Assembly (NCBI GenBank): GCA_031289815.1
Contig: JAITOS010000144.1
Span: forward strand, 1-20,359
DNA from: Peptococcaceae bacterium
GTDB lineage: Bacteria; Bacillota; Desulfitobacteriia; Desulfitobacteriales; Desulfitobacteriaceae
Direction of reading: 5' to 3'
DNA: 20,359 bases
This document shows, piece after piece, positions 1-6,702 of this stretch. A program made the position numbers and the translations under genes. How positions within the stretch are numbered: the first letter of the stretch is position 1; each line of letters starts with the position of its first letter. The notes below the pieces were generated by a model. That model was not told the origin of the DNA. It did no database searches and saw only the letters and a list, made by a program, of their open reading frames with translations.

Positions 1-710
1 GGGCGCGCCCCCGGTTGGGCAATCCCGGAGAGACCGAAAAAATCTATCTGGAGGCCCAGCGCCGATTGGCGGCGGCGATGAGCGTCGCCGCCGTCAGGGA
101 AACGGTTGCCTGGACGCGGGATACGATCAGGGAAAGAATCGCCGGAAAGGAGCGGCGGGAAAAGGAAAGAGCGGGCCTGATAAGGAAAGCGCCGCTGCGG
201 ATAGGGGTGATAGGAGAAATTTATACGATCCTGGATCCTTTTTCATCGCTGGATATGGAAAAATCTTTGGGCTATATGGGCGTAGAGGTCGATCGTTCGC
301 TCTATTTATCCGGCTGGGTGGGCAAACATATTTTGCAAGGATGGCGTCAGGGGTATCGCCCGCTGAAACAGTACGAAAAATTGGCGCGCCCGTATTTGCC
401 CCATTTTGTCGGCGGGCATGGCCAGGAAACGGTGGGGGCCGCGGTCGAGTTTGCTCGGCGGCGGGTGGATGGGGTGATTCACTTGCTGCCGCTCAATTGT
501 ATGCCGGAAATTGTAGCGGCGGCGATTCTGCCTCAAATCCAGCGGGATTATGGAATCCCGATGATGACCTTAACGGTGGATGAGCATACGGGAAGGGCGG
601 GGTTTCAAACGCGGCTGGAGGCCTTTGCCGATTTGGCGCAATTGGCGCGGGAGGATAGGACGGCTGTCTTAAACCGGAGAGAGGAGGCGATGTGTGTTGC
701 TGGAAAATAG
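1..710 (+). CDS. DUF2229/HgdB-like acyl-CoA dehydratase activase-related protein (3' part)
   Basis: The reading frame is open to the left edge, so this is the last ~235 residues of a longer protein; no start codon is claimed. The C-terminal motif DEHTGRAGFQTRLEAF and the preceding LNCMPEIVAAAILPQI match the conserved end of the DUF2229/HgdB-like family, whose members accompany or are fused to ATP-driven activators of 2-hydroxyacyl-CoA dehydratases and benzoyl-CoA reductases. One Cys is visible, in NCMPE, a plausible Fe-S ligand position in the family. Its 3' end overlaps the next gene by 17 bp, so the two are probably translationally coupled and act as a pair. In many Clostridia these domains are joined in one very large protein; here they are separate. 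The substrate is unknown and no dehydratase subunit genes are visible. Family call fairly sure, physiological role unsure. Confidence 0.8.
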   Translation, partial: ARPRLGNPGETEKIYLEAQRRLAAAMSVAAVRETVAWTRDTIRERIAGKERREKERAGLIRKAPLRIGVIGEIYTILDPFSSLDMEKSLGYMGVEVDRSLYLSGWVGKHILQGWRQGYRPLKQYEKLARPYLPHFVGGHGQETVGAAVEFARRRVDGVIHLLPLNCMPEIVAAAILPQIQRDYGIPMMTLTVDEHTGRAGFQTRLEAFADLAQLAREDRTAVLNRREEAMCVAGK

Positions 711-1686
711 CTGTTTTTTGGGAGTTGACGTCGGCTCGGTGAGTACGAACCTGGTTTTGCTCGATTCGGGGCGGCAAGTGCGGGAAAGTGTATACTTACG
801 GACGCAGGGCCGCCCGATTCAGGCCATTCAAGAAGGGTTAAAAATATTGCGCCGGAAAATCGGCGGCTTGCCGCTGATTGCCGGGGTAGGGACGACAGGA
901 AGCGCGCGTCAGCTGGCGGCGGTGATGCTGGGCGCGGATATCGTCAAAAATGAAATCACCGCCCACGCGGTGGCTGCTTCGCGTTTAAATCCCCAGGTGA
1001 GTACGATCCTGGAAATCGGCGGGCAAGATTCAAAAATGATCTTGCTGCGGGACGGGATTGTGGTGGACTTTGCGATGAACACAGTCTGCGCGGCCGGGAC
1101 GGGTTCATTTCTGGACCAACAAGCCGGGAGGCTGGGGATTCCGATCGAGGAATTCGGGGCCATAGCGCTGGCGTCCAAACACGCGATCCGCATTGCCGGA
1201 CGCTGCACGGTCTTTGCCGAATCGGATATGATTCACAAACAGCAGTTGGGGCATCCGTTGCCAGATATCATCATGGGTCTTTGTCAGGCGATGGCGCGTA
1301 ATTATTTGAACAATGTCGCTAAAAATAAGGAACTGCGGGGGCCTGTCTTCTTTCAAGGCGGCGTGGCGGCGAATCCCGGAATTCGTCGGGCCTTTGAGGA
1401 AGAATTAAAGCAAGAAATCATCGTGCCGGAACATTACGCCGTCATGGGCGCTTTGGGAGCCGCCTGTTTGGCCCAGGAGCAGGTCGCGCAGACAGGCATA
1501 AAAAAATCCCGCTTCAAGGGAATGGAATTGGCGGACAGCTGTTTTCAGGCGCGCAGTTTTGATTGTTCGGGCTGCGCGAACGGCTGCGAGGTTGTGGAGA
1601 TTCAGCAAGGAGAGAATATCCTGGCGCGCTGGGGTGATCGCTGCGGGCGCTGGACGAGCATGGAAGTCAGTTTGCCCGCGATTTAA
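694..1686 (+). CDS. BcrA/BadF/HgdC-family ATPase (acyl-CoA dehydratase activator) with a C-terminal Cys-rich extension
   Basis: 330 residues, GTG start after a GGAGAGAGGAGG ribosome site. The fold is ASKHA: phosphate-1 loop LGVDVGSVSTNLVL (9-22), GVGTTGS (64-70), adenosine/phosphate-2 region EIGGQDSK (107-114), and FFQGGVAANPG (219-229). Cys132 in NTVCAAGTGSF and Cys171 in GRCTVFAESD are the two residues that in HgdC-type activators bind the single [4Fe-4S] cluster between the subunits of the homodimer. The known role is ATP-driven injection of a low-potential electron into a dehydratase or reductase, in the cytoplasm, oxygen-sensitive. Typical HgdC proteins are ~260 residues; this one has ~65 extra residues with Cys291, Cys294, Cys298 and Cys317 (CSGCANGC ... 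GDRCGRW), similar to the segment following the ATPase domain in the large fused activases. The 3' end overlaps the convergent proline-rich gene by 20 bp. Confidence 0.9.
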   Translation: MLLENSCFLGVDVGSVSTNLVLLDSGRQVRESVYLRTQGRPIQAIQEGLKILRRKIGGLPLIAGVGTTGSARQLAAVMLGADIVKNEITAHAVAASRLNPQVSTILEIGGQDSKMILLRDGIVVDFAMNTVCAAGTGSFLDQQAGRLGIPIEEFGAIALASKHAIRIAGRCTVFAESDMIHKQQLGHPLPDIIMGLCQAMARNYLNNVAKNKELRGPVFFQGGVAANPGIRRAFEEELKQEIIVPEHYAVMGALGAACLAQEQVAQTGIKKSRFKGMELADSCFQARSFDCSGCANGCEVVEIQQGENILARWGDRCGRWTSMEVSLPAI

Positions 1687-1978
1687 GCGGACGAACGAAT
1701 ACCAGATTCAAAGTCGCTAAGAACAAGATGGAGAGCAGAATGGACAGCAGTCCTTTGGGCGGATAGGCGGGCGTGGACGGGGTCAGCGGAGCGATGGCGG
1801 GAACAGGGTAGCTGTAAGCGCCGCAGGGGGGATAGGCATAGGAGACGGTTGGGAGCGGAACCGGAGCCGGAGATGGAACCGGAATAAAATGGGCTGGGGC
1901 AATATAGGCGTGGTGAGGGCCGTTTGGCGAAACGGGAGTCTGATAGAATGGCGGAGAATGGGAAAATAAGCGATTCAT
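1667..1978 (-). CDS. Small proline/tyrosine-rich protein with one C-terminal membrane segment
   Basis: 103 residues, unrecognised. The first ~70 residues are rich in Pro, Tyr, Ser and Ala (for example FIPVPSPAPVPLP), then one hydrophobic helix (about 75-95, GLLSILLSILFLATLNLVFV), then a short basic tail RPLKSRAN. This looks like a tail-anchored protein with an extended Pro-rich segment. The ATG follows a GAGGT ribosome site by 7-8 bases, and the gene starts 14 bp after the stop of the upstream proline-rich gene, so both are likely one transcript. A similar composition is common in spore coat or exosporium proteins, but there is no family match that I can name. The stop overlaps the 3' end of the activator gene on the other strand. 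Confidence 0.6.
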   Translation of the reverse strand: MNRLFSHSPPFYQTPVSPNGPHHAYIAPAHFIPVPSPAPVPLPTVSYAYPPCGAYSYPVPAIAPLTPSTPAYPPKGLLSILLSILFLATLNLVFVRPLKSRAN

Positions 1979-1992
1979 TTCAATGACCTCTT

Positions 1993-2421
1993 TTATCCGT
2001 CTGTTTCGGTTTTCCGTTGTCTAAAGGGTCTAACCGACGCGTCCGGAGTTTGAACCCACGTTTCATTTTCATAGGTATAAGAATGGTTCGGCAGCGCAGG
2101 GGAGCCGCTGTTGCGAATCTTACCGAACAGGTTTACGAGGGAAGAGGGCAGGCTGATTTCCTCAGCCTTTTCAGGGCTGGCGGACGAATGGGGAGACGCT
2201 TCGTCAGGAGATACCGATGCGGGAACAGATTCCGGGAAGGCGGCGGTTTCCTGCATCCATTCCGGCGGACTGACGGCAGGTTCAGGAACAGGAAGAGACA
2301 CAGTAATAACGGGCGCAGGCACAGGCACAAATTCGGGCAGGGCTTCAGACCCTGCTTCTGTTTTTATTTCCGGCGCTTCCCTGGGGACGTTGGTGGAAAA
2401 CCGGCGTTTTTTTAAGAACAT
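1993..2421 (-). CDS. Proline/serine/glutamate-rich hypothetical protein
   Basis: 142 residues, unrecognised. It begins with a basic stretch (MFLKKRRFSTN), continues with ~85 residues of low complexity rich in Pro, Glu, Val, Ala and Ser (for example PEFVPVPAPVITVSLPVPEP), and ends with a more ordinary ~45-residue part (SLVNLFGKIRNSGSPALPN). No signal peptide or membrane helix is visible. Reality as a gene rests on a strong AGGAGGG ribosome site about 10 bases before the ATG, tight coupling to the following Pro-rich gene, and a sigma-K-like promoter upstream. Long frames on the opposite strand here lack comparable ribosome sites. Possibly a late-sporulation protein; that is inference. Confidence 0.55.
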   Translation of the reverse strand: MFLKKRRFSTNVPREAPEIKTEAGSEALPEFVPVPAPVITVSLPVPEPAVSPPEWMQETAAFPESVPASVSPDEASPHSSASPEKAEEISLPSSLVNLFGKIRNSGSPALPNHSYTYENETWVQTPDASVRPFRQRKTETDG

Positions 2422-2446
2422 GAGGGCGTCCCTCCTTTTGCGATTT

Positions 2447-2492
2447 CCTCATGGTATCCTATTCCAGTGAAAGGGAGAATGTCACCATGAGG
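2447..2492. repeat. 9-bp perfect inverted repeat flanking the sigma-K-like promoter
   Basis: CCTCATGGT (2447-2455) and ACCATGAGG (2484-2492) are exact reverse complements, separated by 28 bases that hold most of the proposed minus-strand promoter. A second copy of CATGAGGGCG (2486-2495) lies at 2419-2428 over the start codon of the proline-rich gene. The arrangement could be an operator or a transcript hairpin, or chance. Confidence 0.4.
2455..2482 (-). promoter_or_regulatory. Sigma-K-like promoter for the proline-rich pair
   Basis: Reading the minus strand, ACA (2482-2480) is followed after 16 bases by AATAGGATA (2463-2455). The B. subtilis sigma-K pattern is ACM, 16 bases, CATAnnnTA, so only the first base of the -10 differs. 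The predicted transcript would start around 2448, leaving a leader of about 27 bases that includes the AGGAGGG site. Motif match only; late mother-cell expression is inferred. Confidence 0.35.
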
Positions 2493-2511
2493 GCGACATT
2501 CAGCTTATGAC

Positions 2512-2541
2512 TGGACAACCGGCCCCGAAGAATTATATAAT
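2512..2541 (+). promoter_or_regulatory. Sigma-A promoter for the 113-residue gene
   Basis: A -35 of TGGACA (2512-2517) and a -10 of TATAAT (2536-2541) are separated by 18 bases. The -10 is a perfect consensus and the -35 matches five of six bases. The start codon follows 37 bases after the -10. This is one of the best vegetative promoters in the window. Confidence 0.7.
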
Positions 2542-2578
2542 GGTGAGGATTTCATGACGGGGGTGGAAGGAAAAATTT

Positions 2579-2920
2579 ATGGACACACTATTTGAAAAAC
2601 TGAAAGAGTATCTGAAAATGGATACGGAAATCGCCTTTGAGGAATTTAACGATTATTATAAGCAATTGATCTTGGAATTGAATGAAAAATTTAATGATTT
2701 CGATCAAGACGCTTGCCTGAAGGCGAGATTTATCTGCACGACGGTGCAATCCAATGCCGAATCCAGATCGAAGCACAGCAAAGCGAAGGGCAAGGCGTTC
2801 AAAAAGATCGTCTCTAAATGCGCCTTTTGGGCGGACGCGATCCATTTCCGCCTGCTGAAAGAAGGGATGACGGAAGCGGCGATTGAAGAAGGGATAGAAG
2901 CCATCAATCGGGAAGTATAA
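2579..2920 (+). CDS. Conserved-looking small helical protein, function unknown
   Basis: 113 residues, not recognised. The sequence is charged and predicted by eye to be almost entirely helical, with no signal peptide or membrane helix, so it is probably a small cytoplasmic protein. Features include an acidic first half (EEFNDYYKQLILELNEKF), a basic middle (RSKHSKAKGKAFKKIVSK, about 63-80), and an acidic C-terminal helix ending GIEAINREV. Its three Cys residues (46, 53, 81) do not form a metal motif. The ATG lies 8-10 bases after GGAAGGA. It has its own sigma-A promoter and its own terminator, so it is a single-gene transcript likely expressed in growth. The basic patch could contact nucleic acid, but nothing here proves that. 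Confidence 0.75.
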   Translation: MDTLFEKLKEYLKMDTEIAFEEFNDYYKQLILELNEKFNDFDQDACLKARFICTTVQSNAESRSKHSKAKGKAFKKIVSKCAFWADAIHFRLLKEGMTEAAIEEGIEAINREV

Positions 2921-2923
2921 AAT

Positions 2924-2985
2924 AACGAACAAAAACACACCACTGATAAAGGCGGTGTGTTTTTGTTCGTTATAAAAAAATCTTT
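2924..2985 (+). terminator. Strong intrinsic terminator
   Basis: An 18-bp perfect stem (2924-2941 with 2954-2971) encloses a 12-base loop and is followed by a mixed A/T tract with CTTTTT. It ends the transcript of the 113-residue gene. Because the arms carry A and T runs it could also act on the minus strand. Confidence 0.85.
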
Positions 2986-3082
2986 TTCTGGAACAATGAA
3001 GAGGGATCAGGGAAGTAAACGAAGAAAGAGTGATGGGAGAAAAAACGTGACGGATACGGCAGGGTAGAAAGGATGATGCTCC

Positions 3083-3613
3083 ATGACAGAGCGTTTATAC
3101 AGATCCGGAAGGGATAAAAGAATTGGCGGCGTGTGCGGCGGCTTGGCGGAGTATTTTCATAGCGATGCTATCTGGGTCCGACTGATCATGATCCTGTTGA
3201 CGCTTTATGGCGGGATCGGCTTGCTGCTCTATGCGGCGGCTTGGATCATCATACCGCTGCATCCGGAGGACTTGAATTACGCCCATTCGTCCGGACAAAG
3301 AACGCGCCGTTATGAAGAGCGGGTACAGGATGCCGGAGAGCGGGTACAGGAAGCCGCCGCTGAAGCCGCGGAAAATGCGGAAGAGGGTGCGCGCGATCCT
3401 GGGGAACGGCAGCGCCAGACGTATGCTTCAGCATCAGGCGCTGAGACAGGCCGCCGTCACGGTCATAAAACCGTCGGCGTGATCTTGATCGGCTTAGGCG
3501 TCCTGTTTATGCTGGATTGGGTACTGCCCGGATGGTTCGATTTTCGCTATTTGTGGCCGCTGATCTTAATCGCGCTGGGGATATGGATTATTGTACGGAG
3601 GGATGGCCGATGA
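3083..3613 (+). CDS. PspC-domain membrane protein with heptad linker and second membrane region
   Basis: 176 residues. Residues 1-60 form a PspC domain: RLYRSGRDKRIGGVCGGLAEYF, 5-26 (shown as RLYRSGRDKR then IGGVCGGLAEYF), then a hydrophobic helix with IMILLTLYGGIGLLLYAAAW. PspC proteins act in envelope-stress sensing; in Bacillota they often sit beside LiaF-like proteins. Residues ~70-115 are charged and Ala/Glu-rich, with an exact heptad duplication (ERVQDAG, ERVQEAA) that suggests a coiled coil. Two further hydrophobic helices follow (VGVILIGLGVLFMLDWVL and YLWPLILIALGIWIIV). No clear sigma-A promoter is seen in the ~110 bases upstream. The last base pairs overlap the next gene as ATGA, indicating coupling. 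Confident on family, unsure on trigger. Confidence 0.85.
   Translation: MTERLYRSGRDKRIGGVCGGLAEYFHSDAIWVRLIMILLTLYGGIGLLLYAAAWIIIPLHPEDLNYAHSSGQRTRRYEERVQDAGERVQEAAAEAAENAEEGARDPGERQRQTYASASGAETGRRHGHKTVGVILIGLGVLFMLDWVLPGWFDFRYLWPLILIALGIWIIVRRDGR
3316..3351 (+). repeat. 15-bp direct repeat with 21-bp period inside the PspC gene
   Basis: AGAGCGGGTACAGGA occurs at 3316-3330 and again at 3337-3351. The period of 21 bp equals seven residues, so the duplication extends a heptad coiled coil by one turn unit (ERVQDAG, ERVQEAA). Confidence 0.75.
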
Positions 3614-3978
3614 AAGATGTTTATGCCCGCCGGAAAAGATGGGAAAGCGTCAGCCGCGGCTTGCTGCTGATCGGCATAGGCGTCATCCTTCTTTTGCTCA
3701 ATTATGACCTGCTTTCCCAGCGCTTTTGGACGCTGCTCTTTACGCTCTGGCCGCTGATCTTGATTCTGCTGGGGGTTGGCTTGTTGTGGCGGGATCGCGT
3801 TCCGTTCAGCTTGATCGTACTGATTTTCCTGGCGCTGCTCGCCGTATTTTCCCTGTTTGCCGACGATAGCCGCTTGCCTGGAAGAAACGTTCAACTATTC
3901 TTTCATGATGCAACGCCGTCAGGGAGTGGTTTACATTCTATGCTGCCGGGAGTCGGCGGCGTTTTAAGCCCTGAATAA
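3610..3978 (+). CDS. LiaF/LiaI-like small membrane protein, lacking the usual C-terminal domain
   Basis: 122 residues from an ATG that overlaps the PspC stop as ATGA and is preceded by GGAGGG; upstream in-frame starts would lie inside PspC and are rejected. The protein starts with a basic segment (MKDVYARRKRWESVSRG), then has about three hydrophobic helices: LLLIGIGVILLLLNYDLL, LLFTLWPLILILLGVGLLW, and FSLIVLIFLALLAVFSLFA. This matches the N-terminal membrane region of LiaF/DUF5668-type proteins, which partner PspC and envelope-stress two-component systems. Full-length LiaF continues with a ~100-residue beta-rich extracytoplasmic domain; here only ~35 residues follow and then a stop and a terminator. 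It may be a naturally short variant or a truncated relic. No kinase/regulator pair is in the window. Confidence 0.7.
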   Translation: MKDVYARRKRWESVSRGLLLIGIGVILLLLNYDLLSQRFWTLLFTLWPLILILLGVGLLWRDRVPFSLIVLIFLALLAVFSLFADDSRLPGRNVQLFFHDATPSGSGLHSMLPGVGGVLSPE

Positions 3979-4009
3979 CGCCCACGGGAAGGCTCGGTGA
4001 ATTTAAGAG

Positions 4010-4050
4010 AGGGCAAAAAACTTCTGTTTTGACAGTTTTTTGTCCTTTCT
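4010..4050 (+). terminator. Intrinsic terminator after the PspC/LiaF-like pair
   Basis: A 13-bp stem (4010-4022 with 4034-4046, one G-U pair) surrounds an 11-base loop and runs into a short T-rich tail (TTCTGTTT). It separates the envelope-stress pair from the downstream operon. Confidence 0.7.
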
Positions 4051-4051
4051 G

Positions 4052-4083
4052 TTTACCAATAGGGGCCGGTTTCGTGGTATAAT
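4052..4083 (+). promoter_or_regulatory. Extended -10 sigma-A promoter of the tRNA nucleotidyltransferase operon
   Basis: TATAAT at 4078-4083 is preceded directly by TGG (4075-4077), giving an extended -10. The -35 is weak (TTTACC at 4052-4057 is at poor spacing), which extended -10 promoters tolerate. It predicts transcription from about 4090, only 15 bases before the ATG at 4105, which has no ribosome site; this supports the later start at 4156. Confidence 0.65.
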
Positions 4084-4155
4084 GCTCTATATTTAACAGA
4101 CGTCATGATCGCAGACGTGCAGATTTTCCTGACCAAGGACGGAAAGAGGGCTGAC

Positions 4156-6702
4156 ATGGACGTAATCTTATCACACAAGCAACCGGATTTCGACGCCTTG
4201 GCTTCGATGGTGGCCGCCCAAAAACTCTATCCGGACAGTGTGATCGTCATTGACGGGAAGTATTCCGGACGGGTGCAGGATTTTTTATCCTTAGCCAAGG
4301 ATATGCTGCCGATACGAACGCCTAAGGACATCGATTCCGAACAGGTGGATCGTATCATTCTCGTGGATACGTCAGAGCTGAGCCGGGTAGGCATTCTGGC
4401 GGAAAAATTAAAACAGAAGCCGGGGCTGAAGATCGAGATCTTTGATCATCATCCCTATCACGAAAAAAAGACGGAAGGGATCTATATTGAGACCCTGGGG
4501 GCCTGTACCACGTTGCTGGTGGAAAGGCTGGCCGGACTGGGCTTGAAGCTCAGTTCTTTTGAGGCGACCTTGTTGGCATTGGGAATCTATGAAGATACAG
4601 GCAGCTTCCTGTTTGAAAGCACTACGGTGCGGGATATTCGGGCGGCGGCTTACCTGTTGGAGCAAGGCGCGCAATTGAGCGTGATTTCCGAATATCTGCG
4701 CAAACCGATCACCGAAGAGCAAAAGGCGATTTTGCAGCAATTGCTGGATCACGGAAAAAGGGAAATCATTAACGGCCAGCCCGTCTATCTGACCGAGGCC
4801 CAGCATGATGAATATATTGGCGGCTTGGCTTTGCTGGCCCATCGGATCGGCGAGATTGAAGGGGTGGACACCTGGTTTTTAGCGGTGCGCATGAATGAAC
4901 GCATCTATCTGATCGGCAGATCGACGGGTCAGGGCATGAATATTAACGGCGTCATCGAGGCCTTCGGCGGCTCCGGCCATCCGAAAGCCGCCTCGGCGAC
5001 GATTAAGGGCAACGATACCTTTTCCGTACTGGCCAAACTGCGGGAAGAGATTCGTCAGCGCGTGTATCAGCGTTATCTGGTGAAAGATATCATGAGCCAT
5101 CCGGTGAAGTGCGTGTCACCGGCGACGAAGTTAGCGGACGTAGAACATATGCTCCTGCGCTATGGACATACGGGGGTGCCTGTCGTCAATGAGGAAAAGC
5201 ATTTGTTAGGGATTATTTCCCGCCGGGATGTGGAAAAAGCGGTGAAGCATGGCTTGCAGCACGCGCCGGTGACCGGCTTTATGACCACGGGCGTGATTAC
5301 GATCGACGCGGACGTCCCCTGGGATGAGGCGCAGCGTTTGATGGTGCGGCATGATATCGGACGGCTGCCGGTTTTGCTGGACGGTCAGTTAGTAGGGATC
5401 ATTTCCCGCTCGGACGTGCTGCGCCAGCTTCACGGCAGCGCGGTGCCGATAGAAGCGGCTTTAGCGCACCAGCGCAGTCAGGCGATGCGCCAGGATATCC
5501 TGCAATTGATCGGGGAATTGCCACGGGAGATCCGAACCATTCTGGAAACGGTCTGCGCGGTGGCGGATCAGGAAAAATGCCAGGTCTATCTCGTGGGCGG
5601 TTTTATCCGGGATCTATTGCTGAAAATTCCGAATCATGATCTGGATATCACGGTGGAAGGGAGCGGCTTGAACTTCGCCTCGGCATTAGCGAAACGTTAT
5701 GAAGGGAAGGAATTGGCGCTTTATCCGGAATTCGGCACGGCGAGACTGGATTTTGGCGGTGATATGTATGTGGATGTGGCCAGTACGCGGCAGGAATACT
5801 ATGCTTTTTCCGGGGCGCTGCCGCAAGTGGAAGAATCCTCGCTGCGCAATGATCTGTTCCGGCGGGATTTTACCATCAACGCGATGGCTGTCTGCCTGAA
5901 TTCCGGTCGTTTTGGCGAATTGGTCGATTATTATGGAGGCTTGAGAGATCTGCAACAGGGAGAAATCCGTTTGTTGCATCGCCTCAGTTTTATCGATGAT
6001 CCGACGAGGATGCTCCGCGCCATCCGCTTTGCGGTTCGTTATGACTTCGTTCTGTCGAAGGATACGGAAACCGCCATGCAGAGCGCCGTGAGCGCCGGGA
6101 TCCTGCATAAGATCAGCACGGAACGTTTTACGGAAGAAATCAGGCTGATCTATATGGAGCCCAAGTATGGGGAAATGGGTAAAAGGCTGCTGGATACGAG
6201 GATTTTTCGCCATTGGTTTGGGGAAGAGCTGCCCTGGAATTTCACGACGGCGGGTTTCGAGGAAGTATTGACTGAGTTCAATCAACGTTGGTTGTTTTCT
6301 CTCATTCACATGACGGAGGAGCAGATCAGGGTCGTGATGGAGAATATACAGCTGACGAAGGAGAACCGTTTCCATACGGAAAGGCTGGGGAAGCTGCGCG
6401 AATGCCTGTTGCAATGCCGTTCGCTCAGTGAAATGGATCGCTTGCTGGAAAAGCTGCCGCGTTGGCAGGTGCGTTTGTTGCAGGCGGCGCCGGAATTAAA
6501 GGAGAGCGTTCAGACCTATGAGCGCGCTTTGGACGATCTGCGGATGTCCGTTAGCGGTAGCCGTCTGCTGGAGCGGGGGATCAAGCGCGGCCCGAAAATC
6601 GGTCGTCTATTGCGTGAAATCCGGGAAGCCTGGCTGGAGGGAAAGATCCGGACGCCGGAAGAAGAGGAAGAATATCTGTTGAAGCTGGAAGGGAGAGCAT
6701 GA
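4156..6702 (+). CDS. Multidomain tRNA nucleotidyltransferase (DHH-DHHA1-CBS-CBS-poly(A) polymerase/CCA type)
   Basis: 848 residues from ATG 4156, chosen because GAGGG lies 5 bases before it and the family begins MDVILSHKQPDFDALAS; an in-frame ATG at 4105 has no ribosome site. Domains: DHH phosphoesterase (1 to ~150; HKQPDFDA 7-14, DTS 71-73, DHHP 97-100), DHHA1 (GGSGHPKAA near 271), CBS pair (~310-425), class II nucleotidyltransferase head (VGGFIRD 480-486, HDLDIT with DxD near 495-497, RRDFTINA 569-576, DDPTR 614-618, ERF near 656). The head adds C and/or A to tRNA 3' ends using CTP/ATP; DDPTR is the base-recognition motif usually written EDxxR. Related bacterial fusions are ~850-880 residues. 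Whether it makes CCA, only CC, or only A cannot be told here. The DHH half has all its metal-binding residues and may be an active nuclease or phosphodiesterase; the CBS pair may sense adenine nucleotides. First gene of its operon; its stop overlaps the next start as ATGA. Confidence 0.92.
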   Translation: MDVILSHKQPDFDALASMVAAQKLYPDSVIVIDGKYSGRVQDFLSLAKDMLPIRTPKDIDSEQVDRIILVDTSELSRVGILAEKLKQKPGLKIEIFDHHPYHEKKTEGIYIETLGACTTLLVERLAGLGLKLSSFEATLLALGIYEDTGSFLFESTTVRDIRAAAYLLEQGAQLSVISEYLRKPITEEQKAILQQLLDHGKREIINGQPVYLTEAQHDEYIGGLALLAHRIGEIEGVDTWFLAVRMNERIYLIGRSTGQGMNINGVIEAFGGSGHPKAASATIKGNDTFSVLAKLREEIRQRVYQRYLVKDIMSHPVKCVSPATKLADVEHMLLRYGHTGVPVVNEEKHLLGIISRRDVEKAVKHGLQHAPVTGFMTTGVITIDADVPWDEAQRLMVRHDIGRLPVLLDGQLVGIISRSDVLRQLHGSAVPIEAALAHQRSQAMRQDILQLIGELPREIRTILETVCAVADQEKCQVYLVGGFIRDLLLKIPNHDLDITVEGSGLNFASALAKRYEGKELALYPEFGTARLDFGGDMYVDVASTRQEYYAFSGALPQVEESSLRNDLFRRDFTINAMAVCLNSGRFGELVDYYGGLRDLQQGEIRLLHRLSFIDDPTRMLRAIRFAVRYDFVLSKDTETAMQSAVSAGILHKISTERFTEEIRLIYMEPKYGEMGKRLLDTRIFRHWFGEELPWNFTTAGFEEVLTEFNQRWLFSLIHMTEEQIRVVMENIQLTKENRFHTERLGKLRECLLQCRSLSEMDRLLEKLPRWQVRLLQAAPELKESVQTYERALDDLRMSVSGSRLLERGIKRGPKIGRLLREIREAWLEGKIRTPEEEEEYLLKLEGRA

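Noticed and set aside
2017..2470. Two long + strand frames over the proline-rich gene
   Set aside because: They lack ribosome sites and are Arg/Gly-rich in the way expected for the complement of Pro/Ser-rich codons; the minus strand has AGGAGGG and GAGGT sites.
4105..4155. Upstream 17-codon extension of the tRNA nucleotidyltransferase
   Set aside because: No ribosome site, only about 15 bases from the expected transcript start, and family members start at the MDVILSH segment.
5686..6414. 242-codon minus-strand frame inside the tRNA nucleotidyltransferase gene
   Set aside because: The + strand carries all the catalytic motifs here; the antisense frame shows no family features or ribosome site.
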